Shown here piece after piece: positions 1 through 10,222 of a stretch of 64,000 nt of DNA (position 1 is its first letter; each line of letters begins with the position of its first letter). The translations under genes and the position numbers were made by a program. Where the stretch lies: assembly GCA_963724825.1 (NCBI GenBank), contig CAVRWT010000002.1:117773-181772 (forward strand). Direction: 5' to 3'. This stretch comes from JALYNX01 sp963724825 (GTDB lineage: Bacteria; Actinomycetota; Acidimicrobiia; Spongiisociales; ZC4RG35). Under the pieces are notes generated by a model. It saw only the letters and a program-made list of their open reading frames with translations. It made no database searches and was not told the DNA's origin.

Positions 1-2087
1 GGGGAAGACCAGCACGTTGGCGGCCCGGCTCAGGGCGCCATCAGGGCGACGGTCCTTCAACAATTCGGGCATGACCGCGGTGTCCGCCTGCATCTCCCCA
101 TCGACGGGGATCTCGGGGCGGGCGAGCTTGAACAGTTCGACCGCCCTCCGAACCCGAGCGGGCTCGCTCCCACCGGCAGAGCCGAAGTCCGAATAGCTGA
201 TGAAGGCGACTCTCACATCCCGATCGAATTCGTTCTGTGCCGTGGCGGTGGCGGCCAGGGCGATCTCGGCCAGTTGCTCGGCGGTGGGCTCGATGTTCAC
301 CGCACAGTCGGTGAAGAAGAACGCCGTGCCTCGAACGACCACCAGATAGACGGAACTGACGATCGAGCGGCCCTCCTCCACGTTGAGCACCTGGAGGGCA
401 GGGCGGATGGTGTCGGGATAATAGGTGTTGAGCCCGCCGAGGACGGCGTCTGCCTTCCCCTCGCGGACCATGAGACAGGCATACATGTTGGGGTCTGCAG
501 TCCTGGCCCTCGCCTCACGGAGGGAGAGCCCGCGATGGCGGCGCAGATCCTCGAGGATCGATGCGTAGCGATCCCGCTCCGCGTCTTCGTTGATGTGATC
601 GATCACCTCCATCCCGTCGAGGGAGAGACCGGAGTCCAGTGCCAGCTTCTCGTATCTCGGCGAGATTGCCCAACAGGACAGGGCTGGCGATCCCCTCGTC
701 GATGACTCTGCGTGCGGCCCGAATCAGCCTGGTGTCCTCGGCGTGGGGGTAGACCACCCGCTTCGGCTGCTCCATGGCCCGGATCGTGATGGCGTTGATC
801 AGGCTGTGTGAGGCCCGGAACCTGGTCTGGAGCTGGGTCCGGTATTCATCGAAGTCTGCGATCGGGGTCCCGGCCAGCCCCTCATCCATCGCGGCCTTGG
901 CCACGGCGGGAGCCACCGTCCACAGCACCCGAGGATCGAACGGCTTGGGTATCAGGTACTCCGACCCGAACTGGAGGCGCTCCAGGTCGTAGGCGCGGAG
1001 ACACAGAGTCCGGCACCGGTTCCCTCGCCAGGTCGGCGAGAGCATGGGCGGCGGCCTTCTTCATACCCTCGGATACGGCCCGGGCTCGAACGTCGAGAGC
1101 ACCCCGGAAGATGAAGGGGAAACCGAGGACGTTGTTGACCTGATTCGGGTAGTCGCTGCGCCCGGTGGCCATGATCACATCGTCCCGTGCCGCCTTTGCG
1201 TCGGGATAGGAGATCTCCGGATCGGGGTTCGCCAGGGCGAACACGATCGGGTCGGGGGCCATGGACTGGACCATCTCCTTGGACACCGTCCCGGCCACCG
1301 AGACCCCGACCAGAGCGTCAGCCCCGACGAGGGCATCATCCAGGGTCCGGGCATCGGTCTCGATCGCAAACTCCCGCTTGATTTCGGTCAGGTCGTCGCG
1401 CTCGGTGTGAATCACCCCTTTGGTGTCGACCAGGACCACATTGGCTGGATCGACTCCAAGCTCGATGAAGAAGCGGGCCGAGGCGATCCCGGCGGCGCCG
1501 GCCCCGGCAAACACCACCTTGGTCTTTGCCATGTCGCGCCCGGTGAGCTCGCAGGCGTTTATGAAGGCGGCGCCACCGATGATCGCGGTGCCGTGCTGAT
1601 CATCGTGAAAAACGGGGATCTCGAGCCTGTCACGAAGGGTCTGCTCGATGTAGAAGCACTCGGGCGCCTTGATGTCCTCGAGGTTGATGCCTCCCACGGT
1701 CGGAGCCAGCATCTCGCAGAACCGGATCACGTCGTCAGGGTCGGAGGCGTCGATCTCGAGATCGAAAACGTCGATGTCGGCGAAACGCTTGAAGAGGACG
1801 GCCTTGCCCTCCATGACCGGCTTTCCCGCCAATGGGCCGATGTCCCCCAGGCCGAGAACTGCGGTTCCATTGGAAACCACCGCCACCAGATTGCCCCGGT
1901 TCGTGAAACGGAAGGCCGCCTCGGGGTCATCTGCGATGACGAGACAGGGCTCGGCAACCCCGGGGGTGTAGGCGAGGCTGAGGTCAGCCTGGGTCGCCGT
2001 CGGCTTGGTCGACCGAATGGCGATCTTCCCCGGGCGTGGGTTCTCGTGGTAGTCGAGTGCTTCAGAGAAGTTGGACTTGTCGGCCAT
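1..2087 (-). CDS. maeB: NADP-type malic enzyme with phosphotransacetylase-like C-terminal domain (partial, frameshifted)
   Basis: Oxidative decarboxylation of malate to pyruvate in the cytosol. The N-terminal ~390 residues are the malic enzyme part: SLAYTPGVAEPC, DIDVFDLEIDA, FHDDQHGTA and the Rossmann stretch VVFAGAGAAGIASARF. The C-terminal part is the Pta-like domain of long bacterial MaeB proteins (YPHAEDTRLIRAARR, then NMYACLMVREGKADAVLGG on the same strand). It runs off the window at position 1, so the C-terminus is missing. The frame breaks near 1001 (one extra base) and near 645-650. Continuous homology in three successive frames argues for base-calling errors rather than decay. The start at 2087 (MADKSNFSEALDYHE) matches the family. 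The Pta-like domain is usually regulatory (acetyl-CoA sensing) in this family, which is not visible here. Confidence 0.88.
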
Positions 2088-2206
2088 CGCACATGAACCC
2101 TACCGGGGGCAGGCCAATTCGGTCCCGGCGATCGCATTGGTCGGCCGGATTCGCCCGGCAACGACTTCGCGATTGGGGTCCCGACCTGCGAGAATCTTGT
2201 AGACGA

Positions 2207-2515
2207 ATGGTGACCACAGACCTGCCGATCTTCCAAGACAACGGCTACAAGGTGATGCCCGGCTGGCGTGTCGGCCATGCTCCCGAGGAGTCGACCACCC
2301 GTTCCGGGTTGCTGGTGCCCATCGGCACCAAGGACGGCAACGACGCACTGGCCCTGATGGATGTCAACACCGGACAGCGTTTCTGGGCCGTGCCCACCGG
2401 CGCCTGGAGATTCATCTGGCCGGCAACTGGCAAACCGGTGATCGCGGTCCGCGAGTCCCAGATCATCGCCGAAGAGCAGCTGGAGCACGTCGGCGACGAG
2501 GGCCAATATCTCTGA
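2207..2515 (+). CDS. Small hypothetical protein
   Basis: I do not recognise a family. The ATG at 2207 opens a 102-residue acidic protein beginning MVTTDLPIFQDNGYKVMPGW and ending EHVGDEGQYL. Composition is protein-like, with a balanced mix of hydrophobic and charged residues and a segment RFWAVPTGAWRFIWPATGKP that could be a beta-rich core. There is no signal peptide or membrane segment. It lies between the divergent malic enzyme gene and hflX, 69 bases ahead of hflX on the same strand, so co-transcription is possible. The opposite-strand frames over it are arginine- and serine-rich and look like shadows. Confidence 0.5.
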   Translation: MVTTDLPIFQDNGYKVMPGWRVGHAPEESTTRSGLLVPIGTKDGNDALALMDVNTGQRFWAVPTGAWRFIWPATGKPVIAVRESQIIAEEQLEHVGDEGQYL

Positions 2516-2584
2516 GCCCGGAAAATCCACCCGCCTGATGGGATCCGGGCGGCAATCATCCTCGATTCATCGACCTGACTGATC

Positions 2585-3892
2585 ATGACTCGAGAACCCA
2601 CATCACGTAGCCGCCGCCGCCTGACCGCGACAGTCACCGACCTCGACGTCAGGGTTCAGCGCGCATTTCTGGTCGGGGTGACCCTGCCCGGGATGACCTC
2701 GGTCGAGGCAGAGCGCAGCCTCGACGAGTTGGCGCTGCTCACCGACACCGCCGGTGCGGATCCGGTGGACCGCGAGCTGGTACGAAGGCATCGGATCGAC
2801 CCCGCCACCTACCTGGGATCGGGCAAGGCGGAAGAGTTGGCAACCCTCACCAAGGCGCTCGACATCGACCTGGTGGTCTTCGACAACCCGCTCGCCCCGG
2901 CGCAACAGCGCAACCTGCAAAAGCTCTTTGAATGCGACGTCGTCGATCGCGAGGCGCTGATCCTCGACATCTTCGCCCAGCACGCCACGTCGAAGGTGGG
3001 TGCCATCCAGGTCGAGTTGGCTCTGCTCCGCTATTACCTCCCTCGTCTCAGAGGCAAGGGAAAGAGCCTCTCCCAGCAGGGGGCGGGAGTCCTCGCTCGA
3101 GGGCCCGGTGAGACCAAGTTGGAGACCGACCGCCGCCGAATCGTGCAACGAATCTCCAAGCTCGAGCGGGAGCTCAAGGCCACTGTCCAGCACCGTGCCA
3201 CCCAACGAAAGGCGCGCAAGAAGACCGAGATCCCTCAGGTGGCGATCGTCGGCTACACCAACGCCGGCAAGTCGACGCTGCTCAATGCCCTGACGGATGC
3301 CGGAGTCCTCGTCGAGGACCGGCTTTTCGCCACCCTCGATTCAACCGTGCGCCGCCTCGTGCTTCCCAACCAGAGCAGCGCACTGGTGGCGGACACGGTC
3401 GGCTTCGTCCGACGCCTGCCTCACCACCTGGTCGAAGCCTTCCAGTCGACCCTGGCCGAGGTTGCCGAGTCCGACCTCCTCCTGATGGTTGTCGACGGGA
3501 CCGACGAGAACCCGGCAGGCCAATTGGCCGCAGTGCGGGAAGTACTCCTCGAAATCGATGCCGGAGCCATCCCCGAGCTGATCGTGGTCAACAAGGTGGA
3601 CGCCATGTCAGAGATCGCAAGACAGCGCCTGCAGAACCTCTATCCCGACGCAGTGATGGTGTCTGCCCTGCGCCGGACCGGGCTCGACCCGATGCTGGAG
3701 CGCATCGCCGACCTGTTGGAGAAGCCCATGGTGACTCTCACCCTCGAGATTCCCTACGACCGCGGCGACCTGGTCGCCGCTGCGCACAGGATCGGAGACG
3801 TCGTCGAGGAGAAGCACGACGACCAAGGAACGATTCTCGAAGTGAGGGTCCCGGTCACCGCCACCGAACAGTTCGCGGCGTTCAGCCGCTAG
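2585..3892 (+). CDS. hflX: GTPase HflX
   Basis: Ribosome-associated GTPase that splits or rescues stalled ribosomes in stress. At 435 residues it has family length. The N-terminal nucleotide-binding region carries YLGSGKAEEL and the linker carries the signature GPGETKLETDRR. The G domain has G1 GYTNAGKS (about residue 222), G3 DTVGFVRRLP and G4 NKVD. The family's glycine-rich G2 region is also recognisable (LFATLDSTVRRL). The 3' end overlaps the convergent polyphosphate glucokinase gene by 11 bases, so the two transcripts must be antisense at their ends. Confidence 0.95.
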   Translation: MTREPTSRSRRRLTATVTDLDVRVQRAFLVGVTLPGMTSVEAERSLDELALLTDTAGADPVDRELVRRHRIDPATYLGSGKAEELATLTKALDIDLVVFDNPLAPAQQRNLQKLFECDVVDREALILDIFAQHATSKVGAIQVELALLRYYLPRLRGKGKSLSQQGAGVLARGPGETKLETDRRRIVQRISKLERELKATVQHRATQRKARKKTEIPQVAIVGYTNAGKSTLLNALTDAGVLVEDRLFATLDSTVRRLVLPNQSSALVADTVGFVRRLPHHLVEAFQSTLAEVAESDLLLMVVDGTDENPAGQLAAVREVLLEIDAGAIPELIVVNKVDAMSEIARQRLQNLYPDAVMVSALRRTGLDPMLERIADLLEKPMVTLTLEIPYDRGDLVAAAHRIGDVVEEKHDDQGTILEVRVPVTATEQFAAFSR

Positions 3893-4634
3893 CGAGCCCC
3901 GCCACCAAGCTGGCCGCGCCGATGATTCCGGCGTTCTTTCCGAGACCCGCCGCCACCACCGGGAGCATCGGGTCAAAAGCGGGCGCGAACGAGTCCCACT
4001 TCGTCACCAAGCCCCCGCCCACCACGATCAGGGTTGGGCTGAAGACCTTGTTGACGTGGGTGATGAACTCATTTGCCCGCTCTCCCCATTCCGCCCACGT
4101 CAGGCCCTCCTGAGTCATCGCCTTTCCCGAGTAGCGAATCTCTGCGGGCTTGACGCCGTGCAACTCGATCTGTCCCAGCTCCACGTTGGGAACCAATGTC
4201 CCGTCCACGAGCAAGGCGCTTCCGATCCCGGTCCCGAAGGTGAGCATGATCACGGTGCCCATCGCACCACGGGCCTCCCCGAATCTGGACTCTCCAAGTC
4301 CGGCAGCATCGGCGTCGTTGATGACGGTGACCTCGCGGCCGGTCGCCGTCGAGAAGAGGCCGACCGCGTCAACTCCGATGCACGACGGATCGATGTTTGA
4401 CGCCGAATAGACCAGGCCCTCCTTGACGACCGCCGGGAAGCCGATCCCGATCGGCCCTTCCCCGCCGAGGGTCTCAACCACCGAGTTGACAGCCGAAGCG
4501 ATCGCGGCGGGAGTGGCCGGGCGGGGGGTGTCAAAACGCACCCTTTCGGACAGAACCTCTCCGGTCTCGGTCTCCACGAGGGCGCCCTTCACCCCGGAAC
4601 CACCCACATCGATGCCTATGCGAATCGTCGACAC
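3882..4634 (-). CDS. ppgK: Polyphosphate glucokinase (ROK family)
   Basis: Phosphorylates glucose to glucose 6-phosphate using polyphosphate (and usually ATP). At 250 residues it resembles actinobacterial PpgK: phosphate-binding GIDVGGSGVKGALV at the N-terminus, INDADAAGLGESRFG with the catalytic Asp, then LTFGTGIGSALLVDGTLVPN. It lacks the CXCGXXGC zinc motif of ordinary ROK glucokinases, as expected for PpgK. It is divergent from gnd, with about 74 bases between the starts. Placement beside gnd fits glucose 6-phosphate entry into the pentose phosphate pathway. A plain ROK glucokinase cannot be excluded without alignment. Confidence 0.85.
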   Translation of the reverse strand: MSTIRIGIDVGGSGVKGALVETETGEVLSERVRFDTPRPATPAAIASAVNSVVETLGGEGPIGIGFPAVVKEGLVYSASNIDPSCIGVDAVGLFSTATGREVTVINDADAAGLGESRFGEARGAMGTVIMLTFGTGIGSALLVDGTLVPNVELGQIELHGVKPAEIRYSGKAMTQEGLTWAEWGERANEFITHVNKVFSPTLIVVGGGLVTKWDSFAPAFDPMLPVVAAGLGKNAGIIGAASLVAGLASG

Positions 4635-4708
4635 GAGGGGCGAGAGTAGGACACCTTCCCGGGTCGGGACGGCGAAAGCGGGGCGGCCTCCCGTTAGCCT
4701 CGCTGACG

Positions 4709-6109
4709 ATGAGCGAACTAGCCGACATCGGGGTTGTGGGCCTGGCTGTGATGGGGGCCAATCTCGCCCTGAATTTCGCCGACGCCGGGAACAGGGTGGC
4801 GGTCTTCAACCGTACCCACGCGGTGACCGAGGAGTTCATGCGTGGCGAGGCCGCCACCAAGGACATGGTGGGTGCGTCCTCACTCGAGGAGCTGGTCGGC
4901 CTGCTCCAAGCGCCCAGGGTGATCCTGCTCATGGTCAAGGCAGGCCCTGCGGTCGATGACCTGATCGACACCCTCGCCGAACATCTCGATCCGGGTGACA
5001 TCATCATCGACGGCGGCAACTCGCTCTACACCGACACCGAGCGTCGTCAGACGGTGGTCGAAGGCCATGGGCTCCTCTATCTGGGCATGGGGATCTCCGG
5101 GGGCGAAGAGGGAGCGAGGCACGGGCCTTCCCTGATGCCTGGAGGCAGCCGCGCCGCCTGGGACCGGGTGGAGCCGATGCTCAAAGGAATCGCGGCCCGG
5201 GCACCGGACGGTGCCCCGTGTTGCGAGTGGATCGGCCCCGGCGGCGCCGGTCATTTCGTGAAGATGGTGCACAACGGGATCGAATACGGCGACATGCAGG
5301 TGATCGCTGAGGCCTACGACTTGATGCGCCGCGGGATGGGCATGGGCGCCAGTGAGATCAGCGAGGTCTTCGGCAACTGGAACGAGGGGCGGCTCCAGTC
5401 GTACCTGATCGAGATCACCACGGAGATCCTGAAAGCCACCGAGAACGGGCAACCGATGGTGGATCTGATCCTCGATGCAGCCGGGCAGAAGGGCACCGGC
5501 AAGTGGACGGTGATTTCATCGATGGACTTCGCCGAGCCAACCACACTCGTCGCTGAGGCCGTCTACGCCCGGATCGTCAGCTCCGACCCGGAACGTCGTA
5601 GGAAGGCGGCTGCTGTCTTCCCTACCCCGATAGGCGACCTTTCCGGAGTCGAAGCGGGTGACATCGAGCAATCGCTGTACGCATCGAAGATCATCTCCTA
5701 TGCGCAGGGCTTCCGTCTGATGCTCAGGGCTTCAGACGAGCACCATTGGGGCTGAGCCCGGGGTCGATCGCTTCGATCTGGCGGGCGGGCTGCATCATCC
5801 GTGCCGCCTTCCTCGAGGACATCACAGCGGCATACGTGCGCGACCCGGGTCTGGCCGACATGACGGAGGACCAATTCTTCGCCAAGGCCTTGCTCGATGC
5901 CGAAACTCCCTGGCGCAAGGTGGTGGCCGGTGCGGTTACGGCCGGAATCCCGGCGCCTGCCTACTCGAGCGCACTTGGCCTATTTCGACTCGATGCGCTC
6001 GGCGCGGTTGCCCGCCGACCTGATCCAGGCGCAACGTGACTATTTCGGGGCCCACACCTTCGAACGGGTCGACCGCCCCCGCGGCGAGTTCTTCCATCGG
6101 GAGTGGTGA
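4709..6109 (+). CDS. gndA: 6-phosphogluconate dehydrogenase, decarboxylating (two frameshifts)
   Basis: Oxidises 6-phosphogluconate to ribulose 5-phosphate and CO2 with NADP+. The N-terminal Rossmann segment GVVGLAVMGANLALNFADAG is followed by the NADP-specific FNRT. The substrate signature reads LGMGISGGEEGARHGPSLMPGG, and the catalytic Lys/His region is GGAGHFVKMVHNGIEYGDMQ. The frame is lost near 5750 (one base missing after HHWG) and regained near 5970 (one extra g). Read through, the protein is about 466 residues and ends in FFHREW, normal for the long (GndA) class. The two compensating indels in a conserved enzyme suggest sequence errors. Confidence 0.93.
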
Positions 6110-6263
6110 AAGACCGACCTCAGCAAGGTGCGCAGTGCGGCAGACCAGCGTCTGTTCGGCCGAGGTCTGAGAGCCAGTCAAGCTTCAACCGTTTTCCACC
6201 GCCGCCTGACCGAAGGCCGAAGTCTGCCGCCATCAATCAGTCGGCCGGCAAAACAAACGACCC

Positions 6264-7490
6264 TCAAACAGGTGGGATTCCCGGCACTTCGATCCGATCC
6301 GGGGCCTCGAAGTCGGGATCGGAGGCGTCGGCATCTTCCACGTCCTGTCGCCTGATGCCCATGATGAAGAGGATGGCGTCGAGGAATGGGACCGAGATGT
6401 TGGTGTCGGCTTTCTCTCGAACCACCGGCTTGGCGTTGAAGGCAATCCCCAGCCCGGCGGCCGCCAGCATGTCCAGATCGTTGGCCCCGTCGCCAACCGC
6501 GACCACCTGGGCGAGGGGAATGCCCTCGGCCTCCGCAATCGCCTTGAGGAACTGGGCCTTCCTCGGCCCGTCCACCAGCTCGCCGGTCAACTCACCGGTG
6601 AGCACACCGTCGACCGACTCCAGGGTGTTGGAGAGGGAATAGTCGATGCCGAGATCGGCGGCGAGCACGTTGGTGAACCTGGTGAATCCGGCAGAGACGA
6701 TGGCTGTGACCATCCCCAACCTCTTCAGGGTCCGGATGAAGGTCCTGGCCCCACTGGTGAGCGTGATGTTCTCGAAGACCCTGGTCAGCGCCACCTGATC
6801 GAGGCCCTTGAGCAAAGCGACCCGCTCCCGCAGCGACTGCTCGAAGTCCATCTCACCGCTCATCGCCCGATGGGTCATTTCCGCAACCTGGTCCTCCACC
6901 CCGGCCTCGCGGGCAAGAAGGTTGATCACCTCGTGCTGGATCAAGGTGGAGTCGACATCCATGATCACCATGCGCTTGGACCGCCGCTCCAATCCGTCCG
7001 GTTGGATGGCAACATCGATTGGCAGCTGGGTAGCGGCCAGGACCAGGCCCTCCCGGATCAGCGATAGATCCCCGCCGGAAACGAGGAGCTCGTAGGAGAC
7101 AACCGGATAGCGGGACAACCTGAAAATGCGCTCGATGTTGCCTTCGCCGGCTGCGATGGCGGAGGCGACCGCCCCGAACTCTTCAGGCCCGATCTTCATC
7201 CCGATCACGGTCACGGCGGACATCGCTCGGGCGGGGCTGGGCGTGTCGTCGACCACTTCGAAGTCGACATGGAGGTCCTGCTGCCATCCGTAGAAGAGCA
7301 GGTCGCCGATCGTGGCCCGTTCGCCGGACACTCCGATCAAGACGTTGAGGGTGAGGCGGCCCCGGACCACGATCTGCTCGACGTCGTAGATCTCGGCACC
7401 AGAGTCGGAGAGGACTTGCATGAGACCGGCCGAGATCCCTGGCCGGTCAGGCCCGTTGACTGCCACCAGGATCGTCGACTTCTCACTCAT
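6264..7490 (-). CDS. serB: Phosphoserine phosphatase with N-terminal ACT domains
   Basis: Last step of serine biosynthesis, a HAD-superfamily phosphatase. The N-terminal ~180 residues hold two ACT-like repeats (ILVAVNGPDRPGISAGLMQV and AVTVIGMKIGPEEFGAVASA). The C-terminal HAD domain has motif I MDVDSTLIQHE, motif II IVSAGF and motif IV VGDGANDLDMLAAAGLGIAF. The start is placed at the ATG at 7490 (MSEKSTILV), which begins directly at the ACT fold. An in-frame upstream ATG at 7520 would add an unconserved leader. The tail after residue ~390 is acidic and proline-rich. The gene is divergent from the aminopeptidase. Confidence 0.94.
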   Translation of the reverse strand: MSEKSTILVAVNGPDRPGISAGLMQVLSDSGAEIYDVEQIVVRGRLTLNVLIGVSGERATIGDLLFYGWQQDLHVDFEVVDDTPSPARAMSAVTVIGMKIGPEEFGAVASAIAAGEGNIERIFRLSRYPVVSYELLVSGGDLSLIREGLVLAATQLPIDVAIQPDGLERRSKRMVIMDVDSTLIQHEVINLLAREAGVEDQVAEMTHRAMSGEMDFEQSLRERVALLKGLDQVALTRVFENITLTSGARTFIRTLKRLGMVTAIVSAGFTRFTNVLAADLGIDYSLSNTLESVDGVLTGELTGELVDGPRKAQFLKAIAEAEGIPLAQVVAVGDGANDLDMLAAAGLGIAFNAKPVVREKADTNISVPFLDAILFIMGIRRQDVEDADASDPDFEAPDRIEVPGIPPV

Positions 7491-7594
7491 CGGCAGCCAG
7501 GGTAAAGGCGCCGGCACCAATGCCAGTCATTCGGTCGTGGCACATTCCTGAGTCGGTACCATCTGACCGGTCCACTGACTATCCGAGGCTGTCC

Positions 7595-10159
7595 GTGTCA
7601 GAGAATCCTTATCGTTTGCCGCGCCAGGTCATCCCCAGCCACTACGCCCTCCACCTGGAGCCCGACCTGGAGACCTTCACCTTCAAGGGAAAGGTCTCGA
7701 TCACCGTTGGTGTAACCGAAACGGTCGACGTGATCGTCATGAACTGCGCCGAGCTCGACCTGGGGTCGGTCACCCTCACTTCCGGGGACTCCGCCACCGC
7801 CATCGATGACATCTCCTACGACGAGGACTTCGAGTTTGTGACCCTCAAGCTGGGCTCGCCCGCTGCTCCCGGCACCTATCAACTCGACATCGAGTACACG
7901 GGGATCGTCAACGACCAACTGCGCGGCCTCTACCGGTCGAGCTTCAAAGACGGCGACGGCGTGGAGCACGTCATCGCCACTTCGCAGTGTCAGGCGACTG
8001 ACGCTCGACGGGTTTTCCCGTCATGGGACGAGCCGGATTTCAAGGCGACTTTCCAAACGACCATGGTCGTGGCCGATGGGCTCGAGGCCTACTCCAACAC
8101 CCAGGAGGTGAGCCGAACCGCCCTCGGTGACGGCCGGGTCGAGTTCGCCTTCGCCCCGACAATGAAGATGTCCACCTACCTGCTGGCATTCATCGTCGGC
8201 GCCTTCGAGGCCACCGAGCCGGTGGTGGTCAGGGGCACTCCGATTCGGGTCATCGTCCCCAAGGGCAAGCTGCATCTCACCGAAGTGGCACTGGAGAACG
8301 CGGTGTTCTGCTTCGAGTACCTCTCCGACTACTACGGCATCACCTATCCCGGCGACAAGCTGGACCACATAGCGATCCCTGATTTCGCAGCCGGTGCAAT
8401 GGAAAACGTCGGCCTGATCACCTACCGGGACGCCTATCTGGTCGTCGACAAGAAGAAGGCGAGCCAGAGCGAGCTTCAGAACACCCTCGACGTCGTCGGC
8501 CACGAAGTCGCCCACCAGTGGTTCGGGAACCTGGTGACCATGCGTTGGTGGGAGGGTGCCTGGCTCAACGAGGCCTTCGCCAGCTTCATGGAGTTGAAGG
8601 CGACCGACGCCAAGATGCCGAACTGGAAGCGGTGGCTTGCCTTCGCCAACCTCGAGATCCCCTGGGCCATGGGCACCGACCAGCTCCACACCACCCGGCC
8701 GATCGAGTTCGAGGTGAACTCTCCACGCGAGGTCGATGAGATGTTCGACTCGATCACCTACGGCAAGGGATCGGCCGTTCTGTGGATGATCGAACAGTTC
8801 ATCGGCACCGAGCAGTTCCGCCAGGGTGTGGGCAACTACCTGCGCAAGCACGAGTACGCCAACACGGTCACCACCGATCTCTGGGAGGGCCTCGACGGTG
8901 CTGCCGACTGGCCGGTCGGCGAGATCATGGACACCTGGGTCTACCAGCGAGGCTTCCCCCAGATCGAGGTCAGCCTCGTTGAAGGTGGGATCAGACTCGG
9001 CCAGCGCCGCTTCCTTGCCCTCCCCGACGAGACCGACACCACCATCTGGAAAGTCCCCATCCAGCTCCGCGGTGTCGCTGGTGGCCAGCCTTTCGACCAC
9101 AAGGTCCTTCTCGACGGCGACGAGACCGTGGTCGAGTTAGCTGGTGACGTCGAGTTCGTCGTCGCCAATGCAGGAGGCCACGGCTTCTACCGGACCCGCT
9201 ACTCGACCCCTCTGTTTTCGGCCCTCCTCGAGAACCTTCATCTCCTCGACGACATCGAGCGCTATGCGCTCGTTTCGGACACCTGGGCCATGATCCGGGG
9301 GGCGCAGGTCCCTGCCTCGGACTTCCTCGATCTCGTCGGCCAGTTCGGTGACGAGAAGGAACAGGCGATCTGGTCTGTGATCAATGGAGGGCTGGCCGCC
9401 ATCGATCATCATGCGGTTGCCGATGACACCCGTCCCGCATTCCAACAATTCGTACGCGACCTGGTTGGGCCCGCCCTCGGCCGCCTCGGCTGGCAGCCGG
9501 CTCCCGACGAAAGCGACCTGACCCGCAAGCTGCGCGGAGACCTGATCGCGGCGATGGGAAACATCGGGCACGACGAGGAGACAATCAATCGCTCGAGGAC
9601 GATCGTTGCGGACCTCCTCGGCGGGGCGACGATCGATCCCGAAGTGGTGACTGCGGCTTTGTCGGTATACGCCCGCCACGGTGGTGAGGCGGAGTACGAC
9701 CTGCTTTGGGAGACCTATCTCGCCGCAACCGAGCCCCTGGATCAGGTTCGCTATCTCCGGTCGGTGGCCGCAGTCCCGACGAAGGACCAGGTGGTGACCA
9801 CCGTCGATCGCATCGTGAACGGTGACATCCGCACCCAGGACGGCTTCTGGGTCCTGGCCCGGCTGCTCGTCGGAAAGGGTGGTCAGGCGGCGTGGGAGAG
9901 TGCCCGCACCCGCTGGTCCGATGTCCTCGCCCGGATGCCGGGGCTGACCAAGCGACGGATCACCGAAGGTCTATCCGGGCTGTCACAGCCCGAGGTGGCG
10001 GCCGACGTGAAGGCCTTCTTTGCCGAGACACCGTTGCCGGAGGCAGCCACCAGCCTCGCCCAGAACCTGGAGTTACTCGACGCCAATGTCCTACTCCGGG
10101 CCCGGGAAACCCCGGTGGTGTCGAAGTATTTCGATTCGAATAGAGAAGGCCCCCGCTAG
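7595..10159 (+). CDS. pepN: M1 family zinc aminopeptidase (PepN-like)
   Basis: Cytosolic metalloaminopeptidase removing N-terminal residues from peptides. The exopeptidase motif GAMEN lies at about 8395 (GAMENVGLITYRD). The zinc site HEVAHQWFGNLVTMRWWEGA is followed 18 residues later by the third ligand in LNEAFASF. The C-terminal half is the helical ERAP1-like domain. The GTG at 7595 (VSENPYRLPRQVIPSHY) is preferred because homology begins there; an in-frame ATG at 7520 would add 25 residues that look non-coding. The stop codon lies inside the loop of a terminator hairpin at 10143-10172. Length of about 850 residues is normal. Confidence 0.93.
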   Translation: MSENPYRLPRQVIPSHYALHLEPDLETFTFKGKVSITVGVTETVDVIVMNCAELDLGSVTLTSGDSATAIDDISYDEDFEFVTLKLGSPAAPGTYQLDIEYTGIVNDQLRGLYRSSFKDGDGVEHVIATSQCQATDARRVFPSWDEPDFKATFQTTMVVADGLEAYSNTQEVSRTALGDGRVEFAFAPTMKMSTYLLAFIVGAFEATEPVVVRGTPIRVIVPKGKLHLTEVALENAVFCFEYLSDYYGITYPGDKLDHIAIPDFAAGAMENVGLITYRDAYLVVDKKKASQSELQNTLDVVGHEVAHQWFGNLVTMRWWEGAWLNEAFASFMELKATDAKMPNWKRWLAFANLEIPWAMGTDQLHTTRPIEFEVNSPREVDEMFDSITYGKGSAVLWMIEQFIGTEQFRQGVGNYLRKHEYANTVTTDLWEGLDGAADWPVGEIMDTWVYQRGFPQIEVSLVEGGIRLGQRRFLALPDETDTTIWKVPIQLRGVAGGQPFDHKVLLDGDETVVELAGDVEFVVANAGGHGFYRTRYSTPLFSALLENLHLLDDIERYALVSDTWAMIRGAQVPASDFLDLVGQFGDEKEQAIWSVINGGLAAIDHHAVADDTRPAFQQFVRDLVGPALGRLGWQPAPDESDLTRKLRGDLIAAMGNIGHDEETINRSRTIVADLLGGATIDPEVVTAALSVYARHGGEAEYDLLWETYLAATEPLDQVRYLRSVAAVPTKDQVVTTVDRIVNGDIRTQDGFWVLARLLVGKGGQAAWESARTRWSDVLARMPGLTKRRITEGLSGLSQPEVAADVKAFFAETPLPEAATSLAQNLELLDANVLLRARETPVVSKYFDSNREGPR

Positions 10160-10172
10160 CGGGGGCCTTCTC
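10143..10172. terminator. Bidirectional intrinsic terminator between pepN and rplL
   Basis: A perfect inverted repeat (gagaaggcccccgc / gcgggggccttctc) with a two-base centre. It overlaps the last codons and TAG stop of pepN, so it can form only after the ribosome leaves. On the minus strand it lies about 40 bases beyond the rplL stop and can end the rplJL transcript too. Confidence 0.85.
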
Positions 10173-10195
10173 GTTGTACGTATTACGTACGACGA

Positions 10196-10222
10196 AACTC
10201 AAATAGCTTCGTTATTTGAGTT
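10196..10222 (-). terminator. Second hairpin over the rplL stop codon
   Basis: Ten-base perfect arms (aactcaaata / tatttgagtt) with a seven-base loop. The rplL TAA lies at the loop/arm junction (10212-10214). A further small palindrome (gtacgta-t-tacgtac, 10176-10190) lies between this hairpin and the GC-rich terminator. On the minus strand the order is rplL stop hairpin, small palindrome, GC-rich hairpin. Confidence 0.55.

Noticed and set aside
8021..9100. 359-codon open frame antisense to the aminopeptidase
   Set aside because: It lies fully inside a well-supported M1 peptidase gene and has no recognisable motif or ribosome site.
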